Shown: positions 33,205 through 41,339 of the stretch, one piece after another
Layout of the letters: each line of letters opens with the position of its first letter
How positions within the stretch are numbered: position 1 is the stretch's first letter
NCBI GenBank assembly: GCA_017635095.1
Contig: JAGBMA010000043.1
Coordinates: 1 to 43,274, forward strand
Source: Ruminiclostridium sp.
GTDB taxonomy: Bacteria > Bacillota > Clostridia > Oscillospirales > Ruminococcaceae
Length of the DNA stretch: 43,274 nt
Direction: 5' to 3'
Translations under genes and position numbers: made by a program
Notes under the pieces: model-generated
The model's input: the letters and a program-made list of their open reading frames with translations, nothing else
What the model was told of the DNA's origin: nothing
Database searches by the model: none

Positions 33205-34644
33205 ATGAAACTGAAGAAGGTTTTATCCGCTGCGGTATGTTCCGCACTCGTTCTCTCCGCTGCTTCCTGCGGCGGCAGCACAGCAAGCACCACCACGGCT
33301 GCTGCAACAACTGCGGCTGCTAACAACAATGACACCGCTGCTACCGAAGCTGCTGCAACAGAGGCCGCTGCAACAGAGGCTCCCGCTGCTGATGACACAA
33401 CAAGCGGCGAAAAGCTCACCCTCACAGTCCTCACCTGCCGTACAGACCGCGTTCAGGACGGTTCCCTCGACGCGATCACAGACGCGTTTGAAGCAGCCAA
33501 CAACTGTGAAGTGAAGTACCAGGGCTACACCGACTATGTAAGCGACGTATCCACGATGATGAACACCACCGATTACGGCGACGTTCTCATGATCCCCGAT
33601 ACAGTCAAGCTCACAGATCTCGCAAACTTCTTTGAACCCCTCGGATCTTACGATGAGTACAAGGACAAGTACAACTGGGCAGACGCAAAGATGTACGACG
33701 GCACGGTTTACGGTATAGCTCACCGCGGCAACGTATCCGGCGGTATCTGCTACAACAAGAAGGTATGGGCTGATGCAGGCGTTACAAAGCTCCCCACAAC
33801 TCCCGAGGAGTTCATCGAGGATCTCAAGCTTATCCGCGACAACACAGATGCTATCCCTTACTACACCAACTTTGCCGCTGCAGACTGGACCCTCGTTCAG
33901 TGGGCTGCACTCGTTCTCTCCGCTTCCGGTGATCCGGCATATGAGAACAATATCCTCGTAAACAAGGAAGATATCTTCGTTGAGGGCGGCGCTTACTACA
34001 ACGTATATAAGCTCATGTACGATGTATTCAGCGATCCCACACTTATCGAGGAAGACCCCGCAACTACCGACTGGGAAGGCTGCAAGGCTGCTATCAACAA
34101 CGGTAAGATCGGTACAATGGTTATGGGCTCCTGGGCAGTTTCCCAGTTCGCGGAAGCAGGCCCCAACCCCGATGATATCGGCTATATGCCCGCTCCGTTC
34201 TCCATCAACGGCAAGCAGTACGCACAGTCCGCTCCCGACTACTGCTACGGCATAAACAAGAACCGCTCCGACGCTATCAAGGAACTCGGCAAGAAGTACA
34301 TCACATGGTATATCGAAGAATCCGGCGATGCACAGGCTGAGGGAAGCATCTGCACACTCAAGGGAAGCGAAATGCCCGAATACCTCGATGCATTCAAGGA
34401 TTGCGAGCTCTTCGTTGCAGAACCCGCTCCCGACGGACTTGTAGGTGTATGGGATACTATCAACAACGATTCTCAGGTCGGCACATGGGCAGGCGATGCC
34501 GCTAACTTCAAGATCCGTATAGCGGAAGCTGCTATCGCAGGCGAACCTTTCAGCTCTGTTGAAGCTATCTTCGCCGACAACAACCAGAGATGGGCAGCTA
34601 CAAGAGACGCGAACGCTGAGCTTGAAGCTTACCTTGCAGGCTAA
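33205..34644 (+). CDS. Carbohydrate ABC transporter substrate-binding lipoprotein
   Basis: A 479-residue protein. The lipoprotein signal peptide ends in the lipobox LSAASC (lipidated Cys about residue 23). A Thr/Ala-rich linker follows (about 24-65), then a family 1 extracellular solute-binding fold (LTVLTCRTDR, FEAANNCEVKYQGY, GIAHRGNVSGGICYNKKVW, IGTMVMGSWAVSQF). It captures a sugar or oligosaccharide outside the membrane for the two permeases downstream. The ATPase is missing from the operon, as is usual when a shared MsmK-type ATPase is used. Specificity is unknown. SD gaaagga precedes ATG 33205. Confidence 0.92.
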   Translation: MKLKKVLSAAVCSALVLSAASCGGSTASTTTAAATTAAANNNDTAATEAAATEAAATEAPAADDTTSGEKLTLTVLTCRTDRVQDGSLDAITDAFEAANNCEVKYQGYTDYVSDVSTMMNTTDYGDVLMIPDTVKLTDLANFFEPLGSYDEYKDKYNWADAKMYDGTVYGIAHRGNVSGGICYNKKVWADAGVTKLPTTPEEFIEDLKLIRDNTDAIPYYTNFAAADWTLVQWAALVLSASGDPAYENNILVNKEDIFVEGGAYYNVYKLMYDVFSDPTLIEEDPATTDWEGCKAAINNGKIGTMVMGSWAVSQFAEAGPNPDDIGYMPAPFSINGKQYAQSAPDYCYGINKNRSDAIKELGKKYITWYIEESGDAQAEGSICTLKGSEMPEYLDAFKDCELFVAEPAPDGLVGVWDTINNDSQVGTWAGDAANFKIRIAEAAIAGEPFSSVEAIFADNNQRWAATRDANAELEAYLAG

Positions 34645-34690
34645 GAACAATACATATCTGCGCACCCGGGGGCAAACGCTCCCGAGCGCG

Positions 34691-34735
34691 GATATTCTGA
34701 AAGGGCGGCAGTTCATGCCGCTTTTTCAGAATATC
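34691..34735 (+). other. Intercistronic hairpin between binding protein and permease
   Basis: A 12-bp perfect stem gatattctgaaa (34691-34702)/tttcagaatatc (34724-34735) with an inner gcggca (34705-34710)/tgccgc (34715-34720) stem. It lies 46 nt past the lipoprotein stop and 22 nt before the permease start. Such a hairpin often stabilises the binding-protein mRNA or partly terminates it, lowering permease expression. Confidence 0.75.
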
Positions 34736-34757
34736 ATTCAGGGAAAGGAAATGAACT

Positions 34758-35684
34758 ATGGCTGCACCTACCAAAGCAAAAAAAAGAGACTTCTTTGACT
34801 GGCTCCACGGCTATACCGGTCAGAAGTACACCACAACGATACTGTTTCTTCTGATACCGATCATACTCATGATACTCTTTACCGTTATACCCGCGGTAAA
34901 TATGGGCATTTTCAGTTTTCAGGAGCGCGACCAGTTCGGTGCCAGCGTGAAGTGGGTCGGCCTTGACAATTACAAGACCCTGTTCTCCGACTCAAGCTAT
35001 TTCGAGACATTCATAAACTCGATCTACTATTTTGCGGGCTCGTTTGTCCAGCAGGCTGTTGCGCTTCTTGTGGCGTGCATTCTCTGTACGAAGATAAAGT
35101 TCGCGAATGTGTTCAAGGGCGTGATATTCTTTCCGTACATGATGAACGGCGTTGCAGTTTCCCTGATCTTCCGCCGGTTCTTCCAGAAAGGTGACGGCAT
35201 AACCAATACCGAGGGCACGCTCAACAGCATTCTCATGCTTTTCGGCGCGGATCCGGTGAAGTGGCTCTCCAATACCGACATCGTCAACTGGTGCCTTGTG
35301 TTTGCATCGGTGTGGCGCTATATCGGCTTTGATATAATAATGTACATAGGTGCTATCCAGTCTATCTCTCCCGATATCTACGAGGCTGCCGATCTTGACG
35401 GCGCAAATTCATGGCAGCGCTTCCGCTACATAATCTTCCCCAGCATACGTCCCATAATCGCGCTCCAGCTCATACTTGCAATAAAAGGCTCGATCTCCGT
35501 ATTCGAGATACCTTACATAATCACCGGCGGACGCTTCGGTACAAGTACCTTCGTTATAAGGACGATAGACACCGCGTTCACCTACCAGCACGTCGGGCTC
35601 GCGTCCGCAATGGCGGTGGTGCTGCTTGCGATAATACTTGTGGTTACGGGCATACAGAAAGCGATATTCAGGGAGGACAAATGA
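34758..35684 (+). CDS. Sugar ABC transporter permease, MalF/UgpA type
   Basis: A 308-residue protein with six membrane helices and the EAA coupling loop EAADLDGANSWQRFRYIIFP (about residues 210-229), which contacts the ATPase. The N terminus is cytoplasmic and basic (APTKAKKRDFFDWLHG). SD gaaagga precedes ATG 34758. It forms the heterodimeric channel with the next gene, whose start follows this stop by 1 nt. Confidence 0.93.
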   Translation: MAAPTKAKKRDFFDWLHGYTGQKYTTTILFLLIPIILMILFTVIPAVNMGIFSFQERDQFGASVKWVGLDNYKTLFSDSSYFETFINSIYYFAGSFVQQAVALLVACILCTKIKFANVFKGVIFFPYMMNGVAVSLIFRRFFQKGDGITNTEGTLNSILMLFGADPVKWLSNTDIVNWCLVFASVWRYIGFDIIMYIGAIQSISPDIYEAADLDGANSWQRFRYIIFPSIRPIIALQLILAIKGSISVFEIPYIITGGRFGTSTFVIRTIDTAFTYQHVGLASAMAVVLLAIILVVTGIQKAIFREDK

Positions 35685-35685
35685 C

Positions 35686-36642
35686 ATGGACGAAAACAAG
35701 GATCTCATGACCGAAGAAGCGTCTGTGGAGCAGCCTTCCGAAGAGCTCACCGGGACGGACGCACTTGCCGAATTCCGTAAAAATCACCAGTCGTACAAGT
35801 TCAGGGAAACACCGAAGCCGGTACGGTTCCTGTTTACGCTTCTTAAATACCTTGTGCTTATTGTGGGCTGCCTGCTGGTCATACTGCCGCTTCTGGTGGT
35901 TCTCCTCGGCGCGTTCAAGACCCATGACGAGTACATCACCACAAACGTGTTCGCTCTTCCGGCGGCTCCTCAGTGGGAAAACTTCACCACTGCATTCATC
36001 GACGGCGACGTGCTCCGCGGACTTCTGAACACGGCGATAATCCTGCTCATATCCTGCGCCGGCACAATAATCACCGGCACTATGACCGCCTTTGTTCTCC
36101 AGCGTTTCAATTCGCTTTTCACCCGCGCGGTCAAGGCGGTATTCCTGGTCGCGGCGCTTCTGCCGAATATCTCGATGCAGGTAACGGTTTTTCAGGTCAT
36201 CAACTCCCTCGGACTTTACAACACGATCTGGGCGCCCTGCATTCTCTACATCGGAACTGATATTATCTCGATCTATATTTTTATGCAGTTCCTCGACAAC
36301 ATCTCCGTATCCCTCGATGAAAGCGCATTCCTCGACGGCGCGAGCTACTTCCGGATCTACTGGAGCATAATCCTTCCCATGCTCCGTCCCGCTATCGCTA
36401 CAGTCCTCGTCATAAAGTTCGTGGGCATCTACAACGACTTCTATACCGCGAACCTTTATATGCCGTCAAAGGAGCTTGGCGTAGTATCTACGGCGCTGTA
36501 CCGCTTCATAGGTCCCTACGGCGCAAAGTGGGAGATAATCTTCGCCGGTATCATAATCTGTATCATACCGTCACTTATAATCTTCATCTCCCTCCAGAAA
36601 TTCATCTACTCGAACCTTGTAACAGGGTCGGTAAAAGAATAA
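35686..36642 (+). CDS. Sugar ABC transporter permease, MalG/UgpE type
   Basis: A 318-residue protein. A cytoplasmic acidic N-terminal tail of about 50 residues is followed by six helices and the EAA loop ESAFLDGASYFRIYWSIILP (about residues 208-227). ATG 35686 is chosen because SD gggagg lies 11 nt upstream and the longer frame would overlap the previous gene. It is the second permease and last gene of the importer operon, followed by a terminator. Confidence 0.92.
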   Translation: MDENKDLMTEEASVEQPSEELTGTDALAEFRKNHQSYKFRETPKPVRFLFTLLKYLVLIVGCLLVILPLLVVLLGAFKTHDEYITTNVFALPAAPQWENFTTAFIDGDVLRGLLNTAIILLISCAGTIITGTMTAFVLQRFNSLFTRAVKAVFLVAALLPNISMQVTVFQVINSLGLYNTIWAPCILYIGTDIISIYIFMQFLDNISVSLDESAFLDGASYFRIYWSIILPMLRPAIATVLVIKFVGIYNDFYTANLYMPSKELGVVSTALYRFIGPYGAKWEIIFAGIIICIIPSLIIFISLQKFIYSNLVTGSVKE

Positions 36643-36669
36643 GCATATCTTCTTCATCATTTTCCTCAG

Positions 36670-36702
36670 AAGGCTTCCGTTTTTTACGGGAGTCTTTTTT
36701 TT
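36670..36702 (+). terminator. Intrinsic terminator of the sugar-importer operon
   Basis: Stem aaggcttccgt (36670-36680)/acgggagtctt (with G-T pairs, 36686-36696) followed by an eight-base T-run. Confidence 0.85.
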
Positions 36703-36722
36703 CAAAAAAATGAAATTCCCTA

Positions 36723-36770
36723 TTGACAAGTGTGTATATGTATGCTATACTGTGTATAACGTATATATAC
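36723..36770 (+). promoter_or_regulatory. GntR operon promoter with AT-rich dyad
   Basis: TTGACA (36723-36728), 17 bp, TATACT (36746-36751). The palindrome gtatatatac (36761-36770) and repeated tgtgtata units overlap the transcription start, a likely binding site for the YtrA-type GntR repressor encoded first in the operon. Confidence 0.75.
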
Positions 36771-36788
36771 AATATAACAGGAGCTCTT

Positions 36789-37169
36789 ATGGATATTATA
36801 CTCAGAACTTCATCAGACGAGCCTATCTATCAGCAGATAACCGACCAGATAAAGGCTCAGATCATGAACGGAACTCTCACGGCAGGGGACGCTCTGCCGT
36901 CGATGAGGACCCTCGCGTCACAGCTCCGCATAAGCGTTATCACTACAAAGCGTGCATATGAGGATCTCGAACGTGACGGGTACATCGAAAATTTTGCCGG
37001 AAAAGGCTGCTTCGTCAAGGCGCAGAACACCTCGTTCCTGCGGGAGGAAGCAATGCGGCAGACGGAAGCTCTGCTCGAAGAGGCCTGCAAAAAAGCAAAA
37101 CTCTGTGACATATCCCTTGAGGAAATGTCGGAGATGCTTGAGCTTGCCTATCTGGAGGGTGATACATAA
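36789..37169 (+). CDS. GntR-family (YtrA subfamily) repressor
   Basis: A 126-residue protein. The winged helix (EPIYQQITDQIKAQIMNG, then ALPSMRTLASQLRISVITTKRAYEDLERDGYI) spans about 11-75, with a short helical YtrA-type tail (about 76-126) instead of a large effector domain. ATG 36789 is chosen because SD aggagc is 6 nt upstream and MDIILRTSSDEPIYQQI is the normal start. YtrA regulators control ABC exporters encoded with them, which matches this operon. Its stop overlaps the next ATG by one base. Confidence 0.93.
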   Translation: MDIILRTSSDEPIYQQITDQIKAQIMNGTLTAGDALPSMRTLASQLRISVITTKRAYEDLERDGYIENFAGKGCFVKAQNTSFLREEAMRQTEALLEEACKKAKLCDISLEEMSEMLELAYLEGDT

Positions 37170-38047
37170 TGAACAGTTACGAAAACGCGATCGAAATAAA
37201 CGGGCTTACAAAGAAGTACGACGGCTTCACGCTCGACAACGTGAGCTTCAGCGTCCCGAAAGGCTCTATCATGGGATTTATCGGTCAGAACGGCGCCGGT
37301 AAGACCACCACCATTCGCGCCCTTCTCAACATCATAAAGATCGACAGCGGCGAGATAAAGCTGCTCGGGCTCGATCATAAAAAAGACGAATACGCCGTAA
37401 AAGAACGCATAGCCGTGGTGTTCGACGAGCTTCCGTTCCATGACAGCTTCACCGGTGCCGCACTCTCGAAGATGTTCGGCGGACTTTACGGGACATGGGA
37501 CGAGAAGCGTTTCTTCGAGCTTTGCGACAGGTTCGGACTTCCCGTCAAAAAGAAGCTCAGCAAGTTCTCGAAGGGCATGAAGATGAAGATGCAGATCGCC
37601 ACCGCCCTTTCGCATAACGCCGAACTGCTCATAATGGACGAAGCCACCACCGGTCTCGATCCGGTCGTGCGCAATGAGATACTTGATATGTTCCGCGAGT
37701 ACCTTATGGACGACGATAAGTCTATACTCATGTCCTCACACATAACAAGCGACCTCGAAAAGATAGCGGACTGTGTTACCTTTATAGACAAGGGTAAAAT
37801 ACTGCTGACAGGATATAAAGACGATGTTCTCGACACTCACGGCGTGATAAAATGCACGAAAGCGGAATTCAAGGAGATCGCTCCCGCCGATTTCATAAGC
37901 GCCCGTGTCAATGACTTCGGGGCGGACGTGATGATCGCGGACAGAGCGGCGGCGGAGAAGAAATACTCCGGCGCAATGATCGAAAAGACTACACTTGAGG
38001 AGATAATGCTGTTCTATGTGAACCGGGGCAAAAAGGAGTGGTCGTGA
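37169..38047 (+). CDS. ABC transporter ATP-binding protein (YtrB/BcrA type)
   Basis: A 292-residue protein with Walker A GQNGAGKTT near residue 37, Q-loop VVFDELPF near 85, a degenerate signature region LSKFSKGMKMKMQIATAL near 131, Walker B LLIMDEATTGLD near 156 and H-loop SSHI near 190. Signature SKGMKMK instead of LSGGQ is typical of this exporter subfamily. The last 70 residues form a small C-terminal domain. Both ends overlap neighbours by one base, so the operon is tightly coupled. Confidence 0.93.
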   Translation: MNSYENAIEINGLTKKYDGFTLDNVSFSVPKGSIMGFIGQNGAGKTTTIRALLNIIKIDSGEIKLLGLDHKKDEYAVKERIAVVFDELPFHDSFTGAALSKMFGGLYGTWDEKRFFELCDRFGLPVKKKLSKFSKGMKMKMQIATALSHNAELLIMDEATTGLDPVVRNEILDMFREYLMDDDKSILMSSHITSDLEKIADCVTFIDKGKILLTGYKDDVLDTHGVIKCTKAEFKEIAPADFISARVNDFGADVMIADRAAAEKKYSGAMIEKTTLEEIMLFYVNRGKKEWS

Positions 38048-38829
38048 TGAAAACGGGAAAATTCACAGCACTCGTTTACCGGGAGCTTTATCTTGCAAGA
38101 AAGAGCTGGATAGGCGGGATCGTGTCGTTTTTATTGGCCGCATTGATCTGCTGGCTGATTCTGCTTAGCTACAACTATGGCAACATCGGAAAGATACTCA
38201 ACGAAGTCATGGTGAGCGGGGACGGCACCATAGCTCCCGATGCGCCGGACATTATTGAGAATATGCGCAGGAGTATGTATCTTTTTGTCCAGTTTCTTCC
38301 CGCAGTAATGTCTATGCAGTTTTTTATATCGGCATCGGATATTGCGGCAAAAGATACCCTGACCTGCTGGTGCAGGTTTGAACACTGCACGCCCGTGACC
38401 CCGATGCGCTTCGCGGCGGTGAAGCTTGCACTGAACGTGCTGCTGCTCGCTGTATCGTTTGCTCTCGGAGCAACTTATATGTACACTGTGGGACTTGTAT
38501 CCGGGTATGGATACTCCTACAGCAATTTTTCCATGTTCATGCTGATATACGTCGTACTTTCCGCATTCTGCATCATATCCCAGATCTTTGTGTTACTCCT
38601 TAAAAACAGGGATAAGGGAATGCTTGCGACAATGGCGGTGGTAGTACTCCCTCTGGCGGTATTATCGTTCATCAATGGTCAGAACCCGGGCACGGAGGAA
38701 GATAACACTTTTGACGCATTAATAAACGCAGCGGAAACATTATGTCCCTACACCCCTCTGATAATATCCGGTATGCTCATACTGCTGTTTGCAGCCATGT
38801 ATTTTCTGTACAAAAGGAGGGAGAAATGA
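38047..38829 (+). CDS. ABC-2 type permease, subunit 1
   Basis: A 260-residue protein with about six membrane helices (about 20-40, 78-98, 120-145, 152-175, 185-205, 230-252). ATG 38047 is selected: SD aaaaggag ends 8 nt upstream and the ATG overlaps the ATPase stop. It forms the membrane channel of the exporter with the next gene. The substrate is unknown; such operons often respond to cell-wall antibiotics or bacteriocins. Confidence 0.83.
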   Translation: MKTGKFTALVYRELYLARKSWIGGIVSFLLAALICWLILLSYNYGNIGKILNEVMVSGDGTIAPDAPDIIENMRRSMYLFVQFLPAVMSMQFFISASDIAAKDTLTCWCRFEHCTPVTPMRFAAVKLALNVLLLAVSFALGATYMYTVGLVSGYGYSYSNFSMFMLIYVVLSAFCIISQIFVLLLKNRDKGMLATMAVVVLPLAVLSFINGQNPGTEEDNTFDALINAAETLCPYTPLIISGMLILLFAAMYFLYKRREK

Positions 38830-38830
38830 G

Positions 38831-39565
38831 ATGTCCGGTCTTATATACAAGAACTTCCTTATAAATAAATGGTCTTTCCTGTTTTCTTTGATCACGGCCT
38901 TGCTGTGCGGACTTGTTGCTGTGCTCATGAGCATATTCACCGGCGGTGCAGATTCGCTCAGGCAGGAAAGCGACGCGGAAAGCGTGACGTGTGTGTTCGC
39001 GGTACTTTATTATCTGGCTTTCATGCTCCCGTCCATGACCACGAGCCTGCTGTTTGAAGCGGACGAGAACAAGACTGCCTGCGCCTTTGCTATGTCGACT
39101 CCGCAGGGCGGAAAGGGTCACGTCGAATCGAAATACTACTATATCCTTATACTCAATATTATCGTTATGTTCATGCTTTTCGTATGCGACACGATAACCA
39201 CGGGACTGTTCAAAGGAGCGGTGTCGGCATCACTTATACTCATGTTGTTTTTCTGCTGGCGGCTCTTCATCAGCGCTATTGAGATACCGTTCATTATCCG
39301 TTTCGGCTCACAGCGCGGAGCAGCGATAAAGGGTGTTGTCGTATCGGTATTGGTGGTCATTATCGGGATATATTTTCTGTTCGGAGATATATCATGGCTC
39401 ATAGGCACCGACGATCCGATCGCCTCATTTGCAGAATGGCTTCAAAGCGGAGATATCACATTCTGGATATCGCTTTTCCCGTATTTCGCGATAGCAGCGT
39501 ACTATATTTCCTGCAGGATCTCGACAGCGCTTTTCAGGAAGGGGGCTGAATCGTATGAGCAGTGA
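38831..39565 (+). CDS. ABC-2 type permease, subunit 2
   Basis: A 244-residue protein beginning MSGLIYKNFLINKWSFLFSL, the usual opening of ABC2_membrane_5 permeases, with about six hydrophobic helices and a conserved-looking cytoplasmic MSTPQGGKGHVESKYYY segment (about 92-108). ATG 38831 is chosen by SD ggaggga. It is adjacent to subunit 1 and overlaps the CPBP gene by 11 nt. Confidence 0.83.
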   Translation: MSGLIYKNFLINKWSFLFSLITALLCGLVAVLMSIFTGGADSLRQESDAESVTCVFAVLYYLAFMLPSMTTSLLFEADENKTACAFAMSTPQGGKGHVESKYYYILILNIIVMFMLFVCDTITTGLFKGAVSASLILMLFFCWRLFISAIEIPFIIRFGSQRGAAIKGVVVSVLVVIIGIYFLFGDISWLIGTDDPIASFAEWLQSGDITFWISLFPYFAIAAYYISCRISTALFRKGAESYEQ

Positions 39566-40451
39566 CAGGAAACTTACCGTAAAGCGGCTTGTTATCTTTC
39601 TTGTGATCGCATTTATTCCGTTCTGTGTGATCGTACCGATAATGTGGTCATATTTCGGCGAGCCGATATATGCATCGGAAAACGAAGATGCAGCGATCCC
39701 CGTTTATATTCTGGGCGTTTTCGGAATGATGATACCGTCCTGTGCCAACATCATCACCCGGCTCATAACGAGAGAGGGCTTTACGCGCAGTTACCTCGGG
39801 CTGCACACAAAGGGAAAAATGGGGTACTGGGCAGCTTCCGTATTTGTGCCTGTCGCATATTCTCTGATAACTTTGCTCCTCATTATCGCGGTCTTTATGG
39901 GCGATATGGGCATTTCCGGCGCACTTGAGCCGCCTGACCGCGGAAAGATCGGGCTGCTGCTGTTTCAGGCGGCGTTTTCTGTGATAGTATTTTTCCCTGC
40001 ATTCGGCGAGGAATGGGGCTGGCGCGGATACATGATGCCGAAGCTTATGGAGTTAATGCCGAAGCCGCTTGCGGTATTTGTCGGCGGCATTATCTGGGGG
40101 CTCTGGCACGCGCCGCTTACCGTGGCGGGACACAATTTCGGTGTGGATTATCCGGGCTATCCGTTTGTCGGCATTGGTCTGATGTGTCTGATGTGTGTGG
40201 CTCTCAACGCGTTCCTGACGCTTCTCACGGAGAAAACGCAGTCTGTTTATCCCGCAGCTTTCTGTCACGCGGTCAACAACAATCTCAGCTGGGGTGTGTT
40301 TATGATGATGCTCGGGAAGGAGGAAGCTCTTGAAAAGATGCAGGCGCTCCCTACGATCCAATCTTTTTTCCTGTACTTCTGCACTGTCGGAGTTGTCGGC
40401 ATCATCAGCTTTGTGCTCCTTATAAAGAAATCCGATACCTCAGCTGCCTGA
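39555..40451 (+). CDS. CPBP intramembrane metalloprotease of the exporter operon
   Basis: A 298-residue membrane protein with motif 1 GEEWGWRGYMMP (EExxxR, about 153-164), motif 2 GLWHAPLT (about 181-188) and motif 3 FCHAVNNN (about 235-242), all intact. It lies at the 3' end of the GntR-ABC-permease operon, its start inside the previous gene. CPBP proteases beside ABC exporters often mature or give immunity to peptides; no precursor peptide gene was seen here. It differs clearly from the CPBP at 23754. Confidence 0.88.
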   Translation: MSSDRKLTVKRLVIFLVIAFIPFCVIVPIMWSYFGEPIYASENEDAAIPVYILGVFGMMIPSCANIITRLITREGFTRSYLGLHTKGKMGYWAASVFVPVAYSLITLLLIIAVFMGDMGISGALEPPDRGKIGLLLFQAAFSVIVFFPAFGEEWGWRGYMMPKLMELMPKPLAVFVGGIIWGLWHAPLTVAGHNFGVDYPGYPFVGIGLMCLMCVALNAFLTLLTEKTQSVYPAAFCHAVNNNLSWGVFMMMLGKEEALEKMQALPTIQSFFLYFCTVGVVGIISFVLLIKKSDTSAA

Positions 40452-40481
40452 CCGTGCGCGTGGGGCAGCGCGTCTGCGGAC

Positions 40482-40822
40482 GCGCGTGTGGGGCTCTGCC
40501 CCACGCCCTGTGTCCGGCGCTCCCGCGCTTTACTCTCCCGAGTGGGGCCAGCCTACGCGGCTGGATCGCGCCAGCGTGACGCTGGACCCAATAGCTGCCG
40601 CGATTGAACCGTAAGTAATCAAAAAAGCATATAAAAACAGCAGACCCGTTACGTTTGAGTCTGCTGTATCTTTTTGCTGTGTAGAGACTGTCGGGATAGT
40701 CGCGGCAGCTACGGGTGCAGGGCTTGCCCTGCCGCGGGACGGGGGCGCGTAGCCCCAGCGCCGTCTGCGAAGACAGCGCGGGAGCGCCGGACACAGGGTG
40801 TGGGGCGGAGCCCCACAAGCGC
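40482..40822. repeat. Element of about 340 bp bounded by 48-bp inverted repeats
   Basis: The left arm 40482-40529 and right arm 40775-40822 are reverse complements at 45 of 48 positions. Inside is a second inverted pair tagctgccgcga (40591-40602)/tcgcggcagcta (40699-40710) and a bidirectional terminator. The DNA is GC-rich and without a gene. The right arm ends one base before the stop of the AmiS gene. It looks like a non-coding mobile or MITE-like element, or paired copies of a GC-rich intergenic repeat. Confidence 0.7.
40637..40675. terminator. Bidirectional terminator between convergent genes
   Basis: Stem acagcagac (40637-40645)/gtctgctgt (40659-40667), with an A-run before and T-run (atcttttt) after. 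It can serve the plus-strand CPBP operon and the minus-strand AmiS operon. Confidence 0.8.
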
Positions 40823-40823
40823 G

Positions 40824-41327
40824 TTACCAAAGACCGAGGAGCATCAGAACGCCGGGCAGCCATGCGGTAACGATGCCCTCGAAGATCTGAAGAACAGGGA
40901 CGAATCTGCCGAGTTTCTTTCCGAGAAGGGCGGGGAGAGATGTTCCCCAAAGAAGCGCCCAAAGCCACCAGATCGCTGCCCAGCGGATATCGGGTGTGAT
41001 GCCGAGAGCCGCGGAACCGGAAATGCCCTCGACAAAGCCGAAAACAAGCGCGTTTACTGCAACAAATACCGAGAAAATGTGAAACGGCTTGTCGTCAAGT
41101 GAAAACAGGTCAATTGCAGCAACGAACAGGTATGTAAAGCAGAACAGAAGACCTGTGCCGGCAGCATAATAATTGCCCTGTATGAGATTGAGAACATTTA
41201 TGATGAGCGAGAGCCCGCCGGTGAATATGTTCATGACAGCCGCCGGGCGGGGGCTGCATTTCATGAGCGTGCAGGCTCCGTTGTTGATAAGTACGATACC
41301 TACAAAAAGAAGGCATACCCCGAGCAT
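40824..41327 (-). CDS. AmiS/UreI-family urea or amide channel
   Basis: A 167-residue protein with six predicted helices and the AmiS/UreI pattern: LLFVGIVLINNGACTLMK, AAVMNIFTGGLSLIINV, TYLFVAAIDLFSLDDKPF, a WWLWALLWGTSLPALLGK stretch and a hydrophobic C-terminal helix. These proteins form urea or short-chain amide channels, usually next to urease or amidase genes. No such gene is in the window. SD taaggagga overlaps the stop of the upstream PAS-GGDEF-EAL gene (spacing 12 nt), so the two are one transcript. Confidence 0.85.
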   Translation of the reverse strand: MLGVCLLFVGIVLINNGACTLMKCSPRPAAVMNIFTGGLSLIINVLNLIQGNYYAAGTGLLFCFTYLFVAAIDLFSLDDKPFHIFSVFVAVNALVFGFVEGISGSAALGITPDIRWAAIWWLWALLWGTSLPALLGKKLGRFVPVLQIFEGIVTAWLPGVLMLLGLW

Positions 41328-41339
41328 ATCCGTTCCTCC

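Noticed and set aside
33223-34716. A 497-codon minus-strand frame opposite the solute-binding protein.
   Set aside because: It is Cys/Val-rich antisense sequence covering a complete lipoprotein gene, with no domain support.
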